The notes under the pieces: model-generated | Told to the model about the DNA's origin: nothing | Database searches by the model: none | What the model saw: the letters and a program-made list of their open reading frames with translations, nothing else | From: Gemmatimonas sp. | GTDB taxonomy: Bacteria > Gemmatimonadota > Gemmatimonadetes > Gemmatimonadales > Gemmatimonadaceae | Direction of reading: 5' to 3' | Assembly: GCA_011390885.1 (NCBI GenBank) | Contig: JAABRO010000002.1 | Location: 62,001 to 126,000 of the forward strand | DNA: 64,000 nt | Made by a program: the position numbers and the translations under genes | Shown here: piece after piece, positions 20,857 to 30,061 of the stretch | Position numbering within the stretch: the first letter of the stretch is position 1 | Layout of the letters: every line of letters begins with the position of its first letter

Positions 20857-21771
20857 ATGTCCTCCCCACGAGCCGACCTCCTCGATCCGTCGGCGATCAG
20901 CGCGCTTGGCCACCTCGAGATGGTCGCGCGCTGGGTCGTCGACGGGTTCCTCACCGGACTCCACCGTTCGCCCCGCAAGGGCTTCTCGGTGGAGTTCGCG
21001 GAGCATCGGCCCTACCAGCCGGGCGATGACCTGCGCTATCTCGACTGGCGCATCGCAGCGCGCGCCGATCGCTGGGTGGTCAAGCAGTTCGAGGAGGAGA
21101 CGAACACACGGGCCATGCTGGTGCTCGATGTGAGCGCCTCCATGCGCTGGACCGGTGCCGCTGGACGGCTCACCAAGCTGGCCTACGCCGAGCGGCTGCT
21201 CGGCGCGCTCGCGCTGCTCTTCCTGCGTCAGCGGGACGCGGTGGGGCTGGTGCGCGCCGACACCAGCGTGCGTTCGGTGGTGCCGCCGAGCTCCCGCTCG
21301 GGGCAGTGGTGGCGCCTCGCCGCCGCGCTCGCCGAGGCGGGGGGCGGCACGGGCACCGACCTCGCCGCGGCGCTCGGGCAGGCCGCGCACCTCACGCGCC
21401 GCCCCGGGTTCATCGTGCTGGTGTCCGACCTGCTCGTGGACCAGGCGCCGGTGCTCGAGCAGCTGCGTACGCTGCGCGCGCGGGGCCACGAAGTGCTCGT
21501 GCTGCAGGTGCTCGATCCGCTCGAACGCGACTTCCCCGACGGTGCCGAGGCGCTGTTCACCGATCCCGAGAGCGGCGTCGCCGTGCCGGCCACGCCGGGC
21601 GAGATCCGCGCCGAGTATCAGGAAACGGTGCGTCACGCCCTGGCCGCCTGGCGTGAGGGCGTGCTGCAGGTGGGCGCGCGCTACGCGCTCGCCATGACCG
21701 ACGAGCCGTTCGGCCTGCCGCTGCGCGCGCTCGTGCGCGCCTCCGGGCGCGGCCCCATGCCGATCGCGTGA
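20857..21771 (+). CDS. DUF58 domain protein with VWA-like fold
   Basis: A 304-aa cytoplasmic protein of the DUF58 family that usually partners MoxR ATPases and Bat/VWA proteins. Diagnostic blocks are GFLTGLHRSPRKGFSVEFAE and YQPGDDLRYLDWRIAARAD near residues 35-70. The MIDAS-like VLDVSASM lies near residue 92, and a second VWA strand is FIVLVSDLLVDQ near residue 190. The ATG at 20857 was picked to match the family N-terminus; no strong ribosome site is seen. Its stop overlaps the GTG start of the next gene. No moxR gene is present in the window, although it is the usual neighbour. Function is inferred from family: assembly or folding of periplasmic or metal-dependent targets. Confidence 0.87.
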   Translation: MSSPRADLLDPSAISALGHLEMVARWVVDGFLTGLHRSPRKGFSVEFAEHRPYQPGDDLRYLDWRIAARADRWVVKQFEEETNTRAMLVLDVSASMRWTGAAGRLTKLAYAERLLGALALLFLRQRDAVGLVRADTSVRSVVPPSSRSGQWWRLAAALAEAGGGTGTDLAAALGQAAHLTRRPGFIVLVSDLLVDQAPVLEQLRTLRARGHEVLVLQVLDPLERDFPDGAEALFTDPESGVAVPATPGEIRAEYQETVRHALAAWREGVLQVGARYALAMTDEPFGLPLRALVRASGRGPMPIA

Positions 21772-23648
21772 CCTTTCTCGCCCCGTTCTTCCTCACGCTG
21801 GTGGCGCTGGCCGGCGTCCCGCTGCTGGTGCACCTCATGCGCCGGCGCGTGACGCGTCGCGTCGAGTTTCCCGCGGTGCGGTTCCTGCTGCAGACGGAGC
21901 GCGAGCACGATCGCGAGCGCACCGTGCGCAATCGCCTGCTGCTGCTGCTGCGCCTGCTCGCCGTGCTGGCGCTCGTCGCCGCCGTGGCGCGGCCGGTCGC
22001 CCGTTTCTTCGGAGCCGGCCATCCGCCCATCGCGGTGGCGCTCGTGCTCGACCAGTCGATGAGCACCCGCGCCGTGGTGGAAGGGCAGACGGTGTTCGCG
22101 CGCCTGCAGGCCACGGCGCGTGACGTGGCCGCGTCGCTCACGCCCGAGGATCGGGCGTGGCTCGTCACCAGCGAAGGGGTCGTGACCGCCGGTGACGCCG
22201 CGGCCCTCGTGGCCGCGATCGACGCGCTCGAGCCCGCGAACGGGCGCGGCGACCTCGAGGGGGCGCTGCGGCGCGCGCGCACGCTCGTGGACGCGGGGCG
22301 GCCGCGCACGCCGGTTGTGCTCGTGCTCACCGATGGCCAGCGCACGGCGCTCGCGTCCGAGCCGGCCACGCTTCGCCTCGACGACGTGGCGCTCGTGGTG
22401 CACGCGCCCGACCTCACGCGCCCACCCAACCGCGCCGTGCTCGCGGTCGACGTCGAGCCCACGCGCTGGGTGCCGGCGGGGCGACTCGCCGTCACGCTGA
22501 GTGGGGCCGACTCGGTGCCGTGGCGCGCCACGCTCGAATCGCGCACCCTCGCGCGTGGCACCGCGCCGGCCGCGCCGTTCGAGACACCGGCCCGCGTCGA
22601 CGCCGCCGCGCAGGCGGTGGACACAGGTTGGCTTGCCGGTCGTGTCGAAGTCGATGCCGACGAGTTCCCCGGCGATGACGTGCGGCATTTCGCGGTGCGG
22701 GCGGCGCCGCCCGCGGCCGTGTCGGCGACGCGCTCGGCGGGACCGTTCGTGGCCGCCGCGCTCGAGACGCTCGTGGAGGACGGCCGGCTGCGGCGCGCGA
22801 CGCCCGCCGATCGCTCGCCGGTGACGATCACCGGCGCGGCCGACGAGGTGCGCGGCGTGGCGGTGCGCCTCGCGCCCGACGATCCGCTGCAGGTGGGCGC
22901 GGCCAACCGCGTGCTCGAGCGCGCGGGCATTCCGTGGCGCTTCGGTGCCCCGCTGCGCGACACGGTGGCCGTGCGGGCGGTGCGTGCCGACAGTGCGCGA
23001 CTTGGTGGCGTGGCCCTCGAAGGGGCCACGGTCACGCTGCGCTATCGCCTCACGCGCGTGAGCGGTGCCGCCGATTCCGGCGAGGTGCTGGCGGTGGCGG
23101 GCGCGTCGCCGTGGCTCGTGGCCGGCACCGGCTACGCGTTGGTGGCCTCGCCACTCGCGCCCGGCGCGACCACCGCGCCGCTGCAGGCCAGCTTCGTGCC
23201 GTGGCTGCGTGATCTCGTCGGGCAGCGTCTGGGCGACGATGGCGTGCTCGTGCAGGCCGTCCCGGGCGACACGATTGCGCTGCCGGTGGAGATCGATTCG
23301 CTGCGCGCGCCCGAGGGCACCACGCGAGCCGCCTCGAGCGTTGGGCTGGTCGTGCCGGCGCAGCCCGGCGTCTACCTGCTGCGGCGGGGCGCGCGCACAG
23401 TGGGTGCGCTGGTCGTGAATCCGGAACCCGGGGAGTCGAACGTGGTGGCGTGGGGCGAGGCGGTGTGGCGCGAATCGTGGTTGGACGGCACGGCACGCAT
23501 GGAGCCTGAGGGCGCGCGCGTGCGTGAGGCCGTCTTCGATCGCGCTGGCGGTCGATCGATCGTCTGGCCGCTCGTGCTCGTGGCGTTGCTGGCGCTCCTC
23601 CTCGAGGCGCTCGTTGCCCGTGGCCTCTTCAGCGCGCGAGGCAGCTGA
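21768..23648 (+). CDS. BatA/VWA membrane protein
   Basis: A 626-aa inner-membrane protein. The BatA N-terminal domain is clear: TM1 FLAPFFLTLVALAGVPLLVHLM followed by RRRVTRRVEFPAVRFL, then TM2 RLLAVLALVAAVARPVARFF near residue 65. A VWA domain follows with MIDAS VLDQSMST near residue 90 and VLVLTDGQ near residue 190. A long periplasmic beta-rich part comes next, and a final TM lies at ~600-620 (VWPLVLVALLALLLEALVA). The GTG start at 21768 overlaps the DUF58 stop by four bases (GTGA). The pair is likely a complex; mfd follows two bases later, so mfd is probably transcribed with them. Confidence 0.85.
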   Translation: MTFLAPFFLTLVALAGVPLLVHLMRRRVTRRVEFPAVRFLLQTEREHDRERTVRNRLLLLLRLLAVLALVAAVARPVARFFGAGHPPIAVALVLDQSMSTRAVVEGQTVFARLQATARDVAASLTPEDRAWLVTSEGVVTAGDAAALVAAIDALEPANGRGDLEGALRRARTLVDAGRPRTPVVLVLTDGQRTALASEPATLRLDDVALVVHAPDLTRPPNRAVLAVDVEPTRWVPAGRLAVTLSGADSVPWRATLESRTLARGTAPAAPFETPARVDAAAQAVDTGWLAGRVEVDADEFPGDDVRHFAVRAAPPAAVSATRSAGPFVAAALETLVEDGRLRRATPADRSPVTITGAADEVRGVAVRLAPDDPLQVGAANRVLERAGIPWRFGAPLRDTVAVRAVRADSARLGGVALEGATVTLRYRLTRVSGAADSGEVLAVAGASPWLVAGTGYALVASPLAPGATTAPLQASFVPWLRDLVGQRLGDDGVLVQAVPGDTIALPVEIDSLRAPEGTTRAASSVGLVVPAQPGVYLLRRGARTVGALVVNPEPGESNVVAWGEAVWRESWLDGTARMEPEGARVREAVFDRAGGRSIVWPLVLVALLALLLEALVARGLFSARGS

Positions 23649-23650
23649 GC

Positions 23651-26600
23651 ATGGGACTGCCACGCCTGATCGACGTCGTCGCCAGCCTGCCGGGCTACCA
23701 CGACACGCGCGCCGCCCTGCCGGGCGCAGGGGCCACGTTGCGCATCGGCGGACTCGCCGGTTCCTCGGACGCGGTGCTCGTCGCCGCCCTGGCGCGCGAC
23801 CTGCCGCATCGCGTGTTCGTGGTCGTCTCCGACCAGCTCGCCGATGCCGAGCGGTGGCTGGCCGACCTGGAAACGCTGCTCGACGACGTGCCGGTGGCGC
23901 TGTATCCGCCGCGCGAAGGCTTCGGCGAGGTCGAGCCGCACGCCGAGGTGGCGGGCGAGCGCGTGGAGACGCTCGAGCGGCTCGGACGCGGTGCCGTGCG
24001 CGTGCTGCTCACCACGTCGCGCGCGCTGCTCGAGCGCACCTCGTTGCCGAGCGCGCTGCGCGGTGCGCGGCTCGAGATCCGCAAGGGCGACGTGCGTCGC
24101 CCGGAGGACCTCGCGGCGCATCTCGAGTCGATCGGGTTCGAGCGCGTGCCCATGGTGGAGGACGTCGCCCAGTTCTCGGTGCGCGGCGGCATCTTCGACG
24201 TGTACAGCTTCGGCATGGCCGATCCGGTGCGCCTCGAGTTCTGGGGCGACGAGGTCATCGAACTGCGGCACTTCGACCTCAACTCGCAGCGCACCACGCG
24301 TCCGGCCGACCTCGCGCTCGTGCTGCCCGTCGATGGTCGCGTGCGCGAGTCGGCCGGCGGCTCCGAGCGCATTTCGCTGCCGGAGCTCTTCGGGCCTGAC
24401 ACCTTCGTGGTCGTGCCGGCGGGCAGCAGCGTGCAGCCGGAGCTGCAGCGCACCTGGGAGGAGAGCGCGCACCACATCGACCTGGCGCGCCGCCGCGGCG
24501 AGGAAGCGCCCCCGCGCGAGGCGCTCTTCCGCTCGCCGCAGGAGGTCGGGCAGGCGCTCGCGCGCTTCGCGACCTTCCGCTTGCTGCCCACGGCGGGCAG
24601 CATCGCGCGCCGCACGGAACGGCGACTGCGCGACGAGGAGGCACGTCCTGCCGTGAGCGACGTGCCGGTCAGCAACCCCGACGTCAGCTTCGCGATCGTC
24701 GCGCCGGAGTCCATCTCGCGCGACCTGCGTGTGCTGCGTCGGCTCACGCGCACCGATCCGCCCACCGTCATCCTCTGCGACAACGCGGGGCAGGCCGAGC
24801 GGCTCGACGAACTGCTCGGCGAGGACGGCCCCGTCGCGGCGGCGCTGACCATCGGCGTGCTCGACGGTGGCTTCGTCGTGCCGGGCAAGCTGCGCGTGCT
24901 CACCGACCACGAGATCTTCCGGCGCGATCGCCGCCTGCGCCGCGCGCGGCGGTACGGCACGGGCGCGGCGCTCGACACGATCGGCGCGCTCAAACCCGGT
25001 GATTACGTCGTGCACCTCGAGCACGGCATCGGCATCTATCGGGGCATCGAACGCGTCTTCTTCCGCGAGCAGACGATCGAGGCCGCCGTCATCGAGTACG
25101 AGGGCGGTGACCGCCTGAACGTGCCGCTCTATCGCGTCGATCAGATCGAGCGCTATCGCTCGGCGGGCGACGTGGGCGGCGATGCGCCGCCGCCGCGGCT
25201 GCACAAGCTCGGCGGCAAGAAGTGGCAGCAGCAGCGCGACAAGACGCGCACGGCCATCCTCGAGATGACGCAGGAACTGCTGGAGCTCTACGCCCGCCGC
25301 AAGGTGGCGGCGCGGCCGCCGCACTCCGCCGACGGGCCGTGGCAGCGCCAGCTCGAGAGCTCGTTCCTGTTCGAGGACACGCCCGACCAGCGGAAGGCCA
25401 CCAACGACGTGAAGCAGGACATGGAAGGCGCGCGCCCCATGGACCGGCTGCTTGTCGGCGACGTGGGGTACGGCAAGACCGAGATCGCGATCCGCGCGGC
25501 GTTCAAGGCTGTGCAGAGCGGGCGGCAAGTGGCGGTGCTCGTGCCCACCACCATCCTCGCGGAGCAGCACGGACGCAGCTTCAGCGAGCGCCTCGCCGAC
25601 TTTCCGGTGCGCGTCGAGGTCATGTCGCGCTTCCAGACGCCCAAGCAGCAGGCGGCCGTGGTCGCGGAGCTCAACAATGGCAAGATCGACATCGTGATCG
25701 GCACGCACCGCCTGCTGAGTCCCGACGTGCAGTTCAAGCAGCTCGGGCTGATCGTGGTGGACGAGGAGCACCGCTTCGGCGTGAAGCACAAGGAGCGCCT
25801 CAAGCAGCTGAAGCTCGAGACCGACGTGCTCACGCTCACGGCCACGCCGATCCCGCGCACGCTGCACCAGTCGCTCGCCGGCCTGCGTGACATGACGCTC
25901 ATGCAGACGCCACCGCGCGACCGCTCCCCCGTGCTCACCTTCGTGGAGCCGTGGGACGACGGTCTGCTGGAGGAAGGGATCTCGCGCGAGCTCGACCGCG
26001 GGGGCCAGGTGTTCTTCGTGCACAACCGCATCGAGACGATCCAGGCGATCGCCGACCATCTGCAGCGCCTGGTGCCGCGCGCCCGGATCGCGGTGGGCCA
26101 CGGGCAGATGAAGGAGCGCGACCTCGAGGCGGTGATGAAGCAGTTCGTCGAAGGCGAGGTCGACCTGCTGGTGTCCACCCTCATCGTGGAGAGCGGCCTC
26201 GACGTGCCGAACGCGAACACGATGTTCGTGAACCGGGCCGATCACTTCGGCCTCGCGCAGCTTTACCAGCTGCGTGGCCGCGTGGGGCGTTCGCACCGTC
26301 GCGCCTACTGCTACCTGATCGCGCCGGACCAGATCGACGAGGATGCCGAGCGACGACTGCAGGTGCTCGAGCACCACACCGAACTCGGCTCCGGGTACCG
26401 CGTGGCGCTCAAGGACATGGAGCTCCGCGGCGCGGGCAACCTGCTCGGCGCCGAGCAGTCGGGGTTCGTGCACTCGGTGGGCTTCGACCTGTACCTGCGC
26501 CTGCTCGACGAGACGGTGCGGCAGCTGGCGCAGGGCGAGGGCGCGCGTCCCTTCGTGCCGGCCGACGTCTCGCTCGACCAGCCGGCCTACCTGCCCGACG

Positions 26601-26992
26601 ACTACATCCCGGCGCAGGACGCCAAGCTCGACGTGTATCGACGCCTCACGGCCTGCCGGACCGCCTCGGCCATCGACGACCTGCAGGCGGAGGTCCGGGA
26701 CCGCTTCGGGCCGCTGCCGCCCACCGCGGAGGCGCTGTTCGCGAGCAGCCTGTTGCGGGTGCTGGGCGCGGCCATCGGGATCGACGGGGTGCTTGTGCGT
26801 GGGTCCGATGCCCGTGTTAACTTTCGCGCCGATGCGGTGCCTCGCCTGAAGGGGCTCTCTGCCGCCTTCCACGATGTGCAGTTCCAGGTCGAGGTTCGGC
26901 GCACGTCGCCCCTCGCGCTGAAGCTCGTGCGAGTCGGCGGCGCAGAGATGCTGGACGGCCTGGTGCGCGCCTTGCGCAGCTTGACCGTCTGA
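23651..26992 (+). CDS. mfd: Transcription-repair coupling factor
   Basis: DNA translocase that removes stalled RNA polymerase and recruits UvrA; 1113 aa, close to family length. Residues ~1-350 form the UvrB-like module (VPVALYPPREGFGEVEPHAE, GGIFDVYSFGM). The RNA polymerase interaction domain is LKPGDYVVHLEHGIGIYRGI near residue 445. The SF2 motor has Walker A LLVGDVGYGKTEIAIRAAF near 600, Walker B VVDEEHRFGVKHKERLK near 700, TATPIPRTLHQS, and motif VI QLRGRVGRSHRRAYCYL. The C-terminal domain is present. It follows the BatA/VWA gene by two bases. UvrA, its repair partner, is encoded at the start of the window. Confidence 0.98.
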   Translation: MGLPRLIDVVASLPGYHDTRAALPGAGATLRIGGLAGSSDAVLVAALARDLPHRVFVVVSDQLADAERWLADLETLLDDVPVALYPPREGFGEVEPHAEVAGERVETLERLGRGAVRVLLTTSRALLERTSLPSALRGARLEIRKGDVRRPEDLAAHLESIGFERVPMVEDVAQFSVRGGIFDVYSFGMADPVRLEFWGDEVIELRHFDLNSQRTTRPADLALVLPVDGRVRESAGGSERISLPELFGPDTFVVVPAGSSVQPELQRTWEESAHHIDLARRRGEEAPPREALFRSPQEVGQALARFATFRLLPTAGSIARRTERRLRDEEARPAVSDVPVSNPDVSFAIVAPESISRDLRVLRRLTRTDPPTVILCDNAGQAERLDELLGEDGPVAAALTIGVLDGGFVVPGKLRVLTDHEIFRRDRRLRRARRYGTGAALDTIGALKPGDYVVHLEHGIGIYRGIERVFFREQTIEAAVIEYEGGDRLNVPLYRVDQIERYRSAGDVGGDAPPPRLHKLGGKKWQQQRDKTRTAILEMTQELLELYARRKVAARPPHSADGPWQRQLESSFLFEDTPDQRKATNDVKQDMEGARPMDRLLVGDVGYGKTEIAIRAAFKAVQSGRQVAVLVPTTILAEQHGRSFSERLADFPVRVEVMSRFQTPKQQAAVVAELNNGKIDIVIGTHRLLSPDVQFKQLGLIVVDEEHRFGVKHKERLKQLKLETDVLTLTATPIPRTLHQSLAGLRDMTLMQTPPRDRSPVLTFVEPWDDGLLEEGISRELDRGGQVFFVHNRIETIQAIADHLQRLVPRARIAVGHGQMKERDLEAVMKQFVEGEVDLLVSTLIVESGLDVPNANTMFVNRADHFGLAQLYQLRGRVGRSHRRAYCYLIAPDQIDEDAERRLQVLEHHTELGSGYRVALKDMELRGAGNLLGAEQSGFVHSVGFDLYLRLLDETVRQLAQGEGARPFVPADVSLDQPAYLPDDYIPAQDAKLDVYRRLTACRTASAIDDLQAEVRDRFGPLPPTAEALFASSLLRVLGAAIGIDGVLVRGSDARVNFRADAVPRLKGLSAAFHDVQFQVEVRRTSPLALKLVRVGGAEMLDGLVRALRSLTV

Positions 26993-27083
26993 ATCCGTAC
27001 AACTGCGTTCCTTCCTCACTGTCGGGCGGCGGCCACTCCGGTCGGCCTTCCCGTCCTTCGCTCGGATTGTGGAGTCCTATCAT

Positions 27084-28529
27084 ATGAAGCTGTCTCGGGT
27101 TCCTGCCATGGTGGTCCTGTCCGCCGCGGCGTTCGTGGTGGCGTGCGGCGCGGCGGGTGGCGTCGGCACTGCGGCGAAGGCCGGCTCGCAGGAGCTGACC
27201 GCCGATCGGCTCGCGGAGATCATCGCCAGCTCGCAGGCGCCCCTCGAAGTCGACGTGGCGCGCAGCGTGGCGGAGCTCTGGATCAACTACCAGCTCGCTG
27301 GCGTGGCGGCGGCCCGGTCCGATACGGTCACCGATCCCAAGGTCATGGACGCCGGCCTCTGGTCGGCCATCGACAACATGCGCGTGAAGGCGCTCTACGA
27401 CAGCGTCTCGAAGACGTGGACCGCGAGCAGCACGAGCTCCGATGAGGAGCGCTTCAATGCTGGTGAGTTCATGTCGGCGCGTCACATCCTGGTGCAGGTG
27501 GGTCAGGATGCGACGCCCGAGGCTGTGGAAGCCGCCCGCAAGAAGGCCGAGGGCATCCGCGCCGAAGCCACCCCTGCGAACTTTGCCCGCCTCGCCGCGC
27601 GCAGCGACGAGCCCGGTGCCGGCGATCGCGGTGGTGACCTGGGCGTGTTCACGCCGGGCACCATGGTGCCGGAGTTCGAGGTGGCGGTGCTCGCGCTGCA
27701 GCCGGGCGAGATCTCGCCGGTGGTGCGCACCTCGTTCGGCTTCCACGTGATCTACCGCAAGCCGTTCAGCGATGTCGCCACCGAAGTCGCGCAGCAGGCG
27801 CAGCAGCGCAACATGGTCGTCGCCGAGAGCACGTACCTGGCCGACATGGAGACGTCCGCCGGCGTGAAGCTCTCCGATGACGCCGTCACGCTGGCCAAGG
27901 ACGCCGCGCGCAGCCCGCTCGGTCTCCGCGGCAACAACAGCACGGTGGCGCAATACAAGGGCGGCAAGCTCACCGCGTCGCGCCTCGCCGACTGGGTGGC
28001 GGCCTATCCCCCCCAGGCGCAGATCCGTCCGCAGCTGATGAGCGCGCCAGACAGCGTCGCGCAGCAGTTCGTGCGCCAGATCGTGCGCAACGAGCTGCTC
28101 CTGCTCAAGGCCGACAGCCTCAAGTTCATGGTGAACGAGGACGAGGTCGGCAATCTGCGCCTCGCTTTCCGCAACAACCTCACCATGGCATGGACGACGA
28201 TGGGCGTGGAGCCGGGCATGCTCGCCGACTCGGCCTCGTCGCCCGGCGATCGCGAAGCGCTGGCCGGTCGCAAGATCGAGGCCTACTTCGACAAGCTCGT
28301 GAAGAACGAGGTGCAGTTCGCCGACGTCGCCTACCCGGTGGCCCGCGCCCTGCAGACCAAGTACTCGTTCTCGCTCAATGACGCGGGCCTCGAGCGCGCC
28401 ATCGAGAAGGCCCGCCAGATCCGTGCGGCCGCCGACTCGGCGGGCGGTGCCGCGCCGGCCGCGCCGGGTGCGCCGACCGCGCCGCCGGCTGGTGACAGCG
28501 CGGCGGCCGCAACGCCTCCAGCGCCCTGA
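27084..28529 (+). CDS. PpiC-type peptidyl-prolyl isomerase lipoprotein
   Basis: Periplasmic folding catalyst of 481 aa. The signal MKLSRVPAMVVLSAAAFVV is followed by the lipobox VVAC, so the mature protein is expected to carry lipid on that Cys. The parvulin domain is at residues ~130-225: ARHILVQVGQDATPEAVEAA, SDEPGAGDRGGDLGVFTPG, VPEFEVAVLALQPGEISPVV and FGFHVIYRKP. The rest is helical SurA-like chaperone sequence ending in a Pro/Ala tail. The ATG at 27084 has GGAG nine bases upstream. A strong terminator follows, making this a single-gene unit. With surA next door there are two periplasmic PPIases in tandem. Confidence 0.92.
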   Translation: MKLSRVPAMVVLSAAAFVVACGAAGGVGTAAKAGSQELTADRLAEIIASSQAPLEVDVARSVAELWINYQLAGVAAARSDTVTDPKVMDAGLWSAIDNMRVKALYDSVSKTWTASSTSSDEERFNAGEFMSARHILVQVGQDATPEAVEAARKKAEGIRAEATPANFARLAARSDEPGAGDRGGDLGVFTPGTMVPEFEVAVLALQPGEISPVVRTSFGFHVIYRKPFSDVATEVAQQAQQRNMVVAESTYLADMETSAGVKLSDDAVTLAKDAARSPLGLRGNNSTVAQYKGGKLTASRLADWVAAYPPQAQIRPQLMSAPDSVAQQFVRQIVRNELLLLKADSLKFMVNEDEVGNLRLAFRNNLTMAWTTMGVEPGMLADSASSPGDREALAGRKIEAYFDKLVKNEVQFADVAYPVARALQTKYSFSLNDAGLERAIEKARQIRAAADSAGGAAPAAPGAPTAPPAGDSAAAATPPAP

Positions 28530-28553
28530 TTCTGCGCGGCCTCGCGTTCCTGC

Positions 28554-28591
28554 GCAGGGACCGTCCCAATCGGACGGTCCCTGCTGCATTT
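28554..28591 (+). terminator. Rho-independent terminator after the PpiC lipoprotein gene
   Basis: A 13-bp perfect stem (28554-28566 and 28572-28584), loop CAATC, followed by TGCATTT. It sits 25 bases after the stop codon. The stem core GACCGTCC/GGACGGTC is shared with the terminator after typA. Confidence 0.88.
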
Positions 28592-28639
28592 CCGGATTGC
28601 CGTCGGACCCGCCTACGATTTCCCGGGTAGATTTTTCCC

Positions 28640-30019
28640 ATGCGCATGATTCTCGGTTCGCTCTCTCGTCGCCCGCGAGCCCTCGCCGGGCTGCTCGGTG
28701 CCGTGTCGGCGACGCTCGCCGTCGCCCCGCTCGCGGAAGCGCAGGTCGCCCCCCAGCAGCGCCCGGCCGGCCAGTCGCTGTCGGCCCTGCCGCTCGACCG
28801 CATCGCCGCCGTGGTGGGCACCAAGGTCATCCTCGTGTCCGACATCGAGGCGGCCGTCGTGGCACAGAACATTCAGGTGCCACCCGACTCGGCTGCGCGC
28901 GCCGAACTGCTGCGCGCCGTGCTCGGCCAGCTCGTCGACGTCGAGGTGCTCGTGCAGCGCGCCGAGATGGACACCGCGCTGACCGTCGATGAGGACGAGA
29001 TCGGCGCGATGGCCGACGAGCAGGTGGCCAAGGCGCGCGCCAACTTCCCCGGCGACCAGCAGTTCCGCGCGGCGCTCGTCGAGGCCGGCTTCGGTACGCC
29101 CGACGAGTACCGCAATCGGCAGTTCGAGCAGATCCGGCGCGATCGGTTGCAGAACAGCTACATCGAGAAGCTCAAGCGCGACGGCAAGTTCACCACGGTC
29201 AACGTGAGCGAGAAGGACGTCACCGCCGAGCTCGAGCGACAGAAGGACAACCTGCCGCAGCGGCCCGCCACCCTCGGCTTCCAGCAGATCCTCATCCCCA
29301 CGCTGCCCGGCGAGGAGTCGCGCGCCCGTGCGCGCAAGACCATCGATTCGCTCTACGAGCGGCTGCGCGACAAGCCCATGGATTTCGAGGAGGTCGCGCG
29401 CGCCGTCTCGCAGGACGGGGCGGCTGCGGAGGGGGGAGACCTTGGGTGGAATCGCCGCGGCGTGATGGTGCCCGAGTTCGACCGCATGATGTTCATGCTC
29501 AACCCCGGCATCGTGAGCCCGCCGGTGGAAACGCGTTTCGGGTGGCACCTCATCCGCGTGGATCGGGTGCAGCCGGCCGAGGTGAAGGCGCGTCACATCC
29601 TCATCCGCGCCGAGATCGATTCCAGCGACTACGCACGGACCGTGTCGCGTGCGGACAGCGTGCGGGCCATGTGGGACCGTGGCGTGCCGTTCGATTCGCT
29701 GCGCTCTCAGTTCCATGATGAGCGAAGCGGCGAGGACGCCATCGTGCCCGAGGTCGCCCAGACAGACCTGCCACCGGCGTACGCCGAAGCGATCGGTGAC
29801 AATCCGGCGGGCAGCATCGTGGGGCCGTTCGCGATCGATGACCAGGCCTCCGGCACGCGCAAGCTCGTGGTCCTGCGGCTCACGCGTGTACAGCCCGCGG
29901 GCACGATGACGCTCGACGAGGCGCGCCTCTCGCTGCGCCGATCCATGCAGCAGGCGTACAGCATTCGGCGACTGCTCGACACGCTGCGTGCGCAAACGTA
30001 CGTGTCGGTGCGGATCTGA
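28640..30019 (+). CDS. surA: SurA-like periplasmic chaperone and PPIase
   Basis: Chaperone of 459 aa for outer-membrane beta-barrel proteins. Signal peptide with AEAQ cleavage near residue 35. The N-terminal domain follows (LDRIAAVVGTKVILVSDIEA), then two parvulin domains: the first at ~205-305 (LGFQQILIPTLPGEESRARA, EGGDLGWNRRGVMVPEFDRM, ETRFGWHLIRVDRV) and the second at ~315-410 (VKARHILIRAEIDSSD), which is more divergent. It is followed 42 bases on by pdxA, the same surA-pdxA order known from proteobacteria. The TAGATTTTT just before the ATG may be a -10-like element or simply leader. Confidence 0.92.
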   Translation: MRMILGSLSRRPRALAGLLGAVSATLAVAPLAEAQVAPQQRPAGQSLSALPLDRIAAVVGTKVILVSDIEAAVVAQNIQVPPDSAARAELLRAVLGQLVDVEVLVQRAEMDTALTVDEDEIGAMADEQVAKARANFPGDQQFRAALVEAGFGTPDEYRNRQFEQIRRDRLQNSYIEKLKRDGKFTTVNVSEKDVTAELERQKDNLPQRPATLGFQQILIPTLPGEESRARARKTIDSLYERLRDKPMDFEEVARAVSQDGAAAEGGDLGWNRRGVMVPEFDRMMFMLNPGIVSPPVETRFGWHLIRVDRVQPAEVKARHILIRAEIDSSDYARTVSRADSVRAMWDRGVPFDSLRSQFHDERSGEDAIVPEVAQTDLPPAYAEAIGDNPAGSIVGPFAIDDQASGTRKLVVLRLTRVQPAGTMTLDEARLSLRRSMQQAYSIRRLLDTLRAQTYVSVRI

Positions 30020-30061
30020 ATCACGAGCCGGGCATCTGATGCTGCGGCCCCGCTCGGCTCC

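Noticed and set aside
26930..27010. TTGACC near 26980 as a promoter for the PpiC lipoprotein gene
   Set aside because: The bases 17 downstream are TGCGTT, not a usable -10, and the only better -10 (TACAAC) is 11 bases away.
23372..27019. A 1215-codon minus-strand frame under mfd
   Set aside because: It is the mirror of mfd, with no motif or ribosome site; mfd has complete domains.
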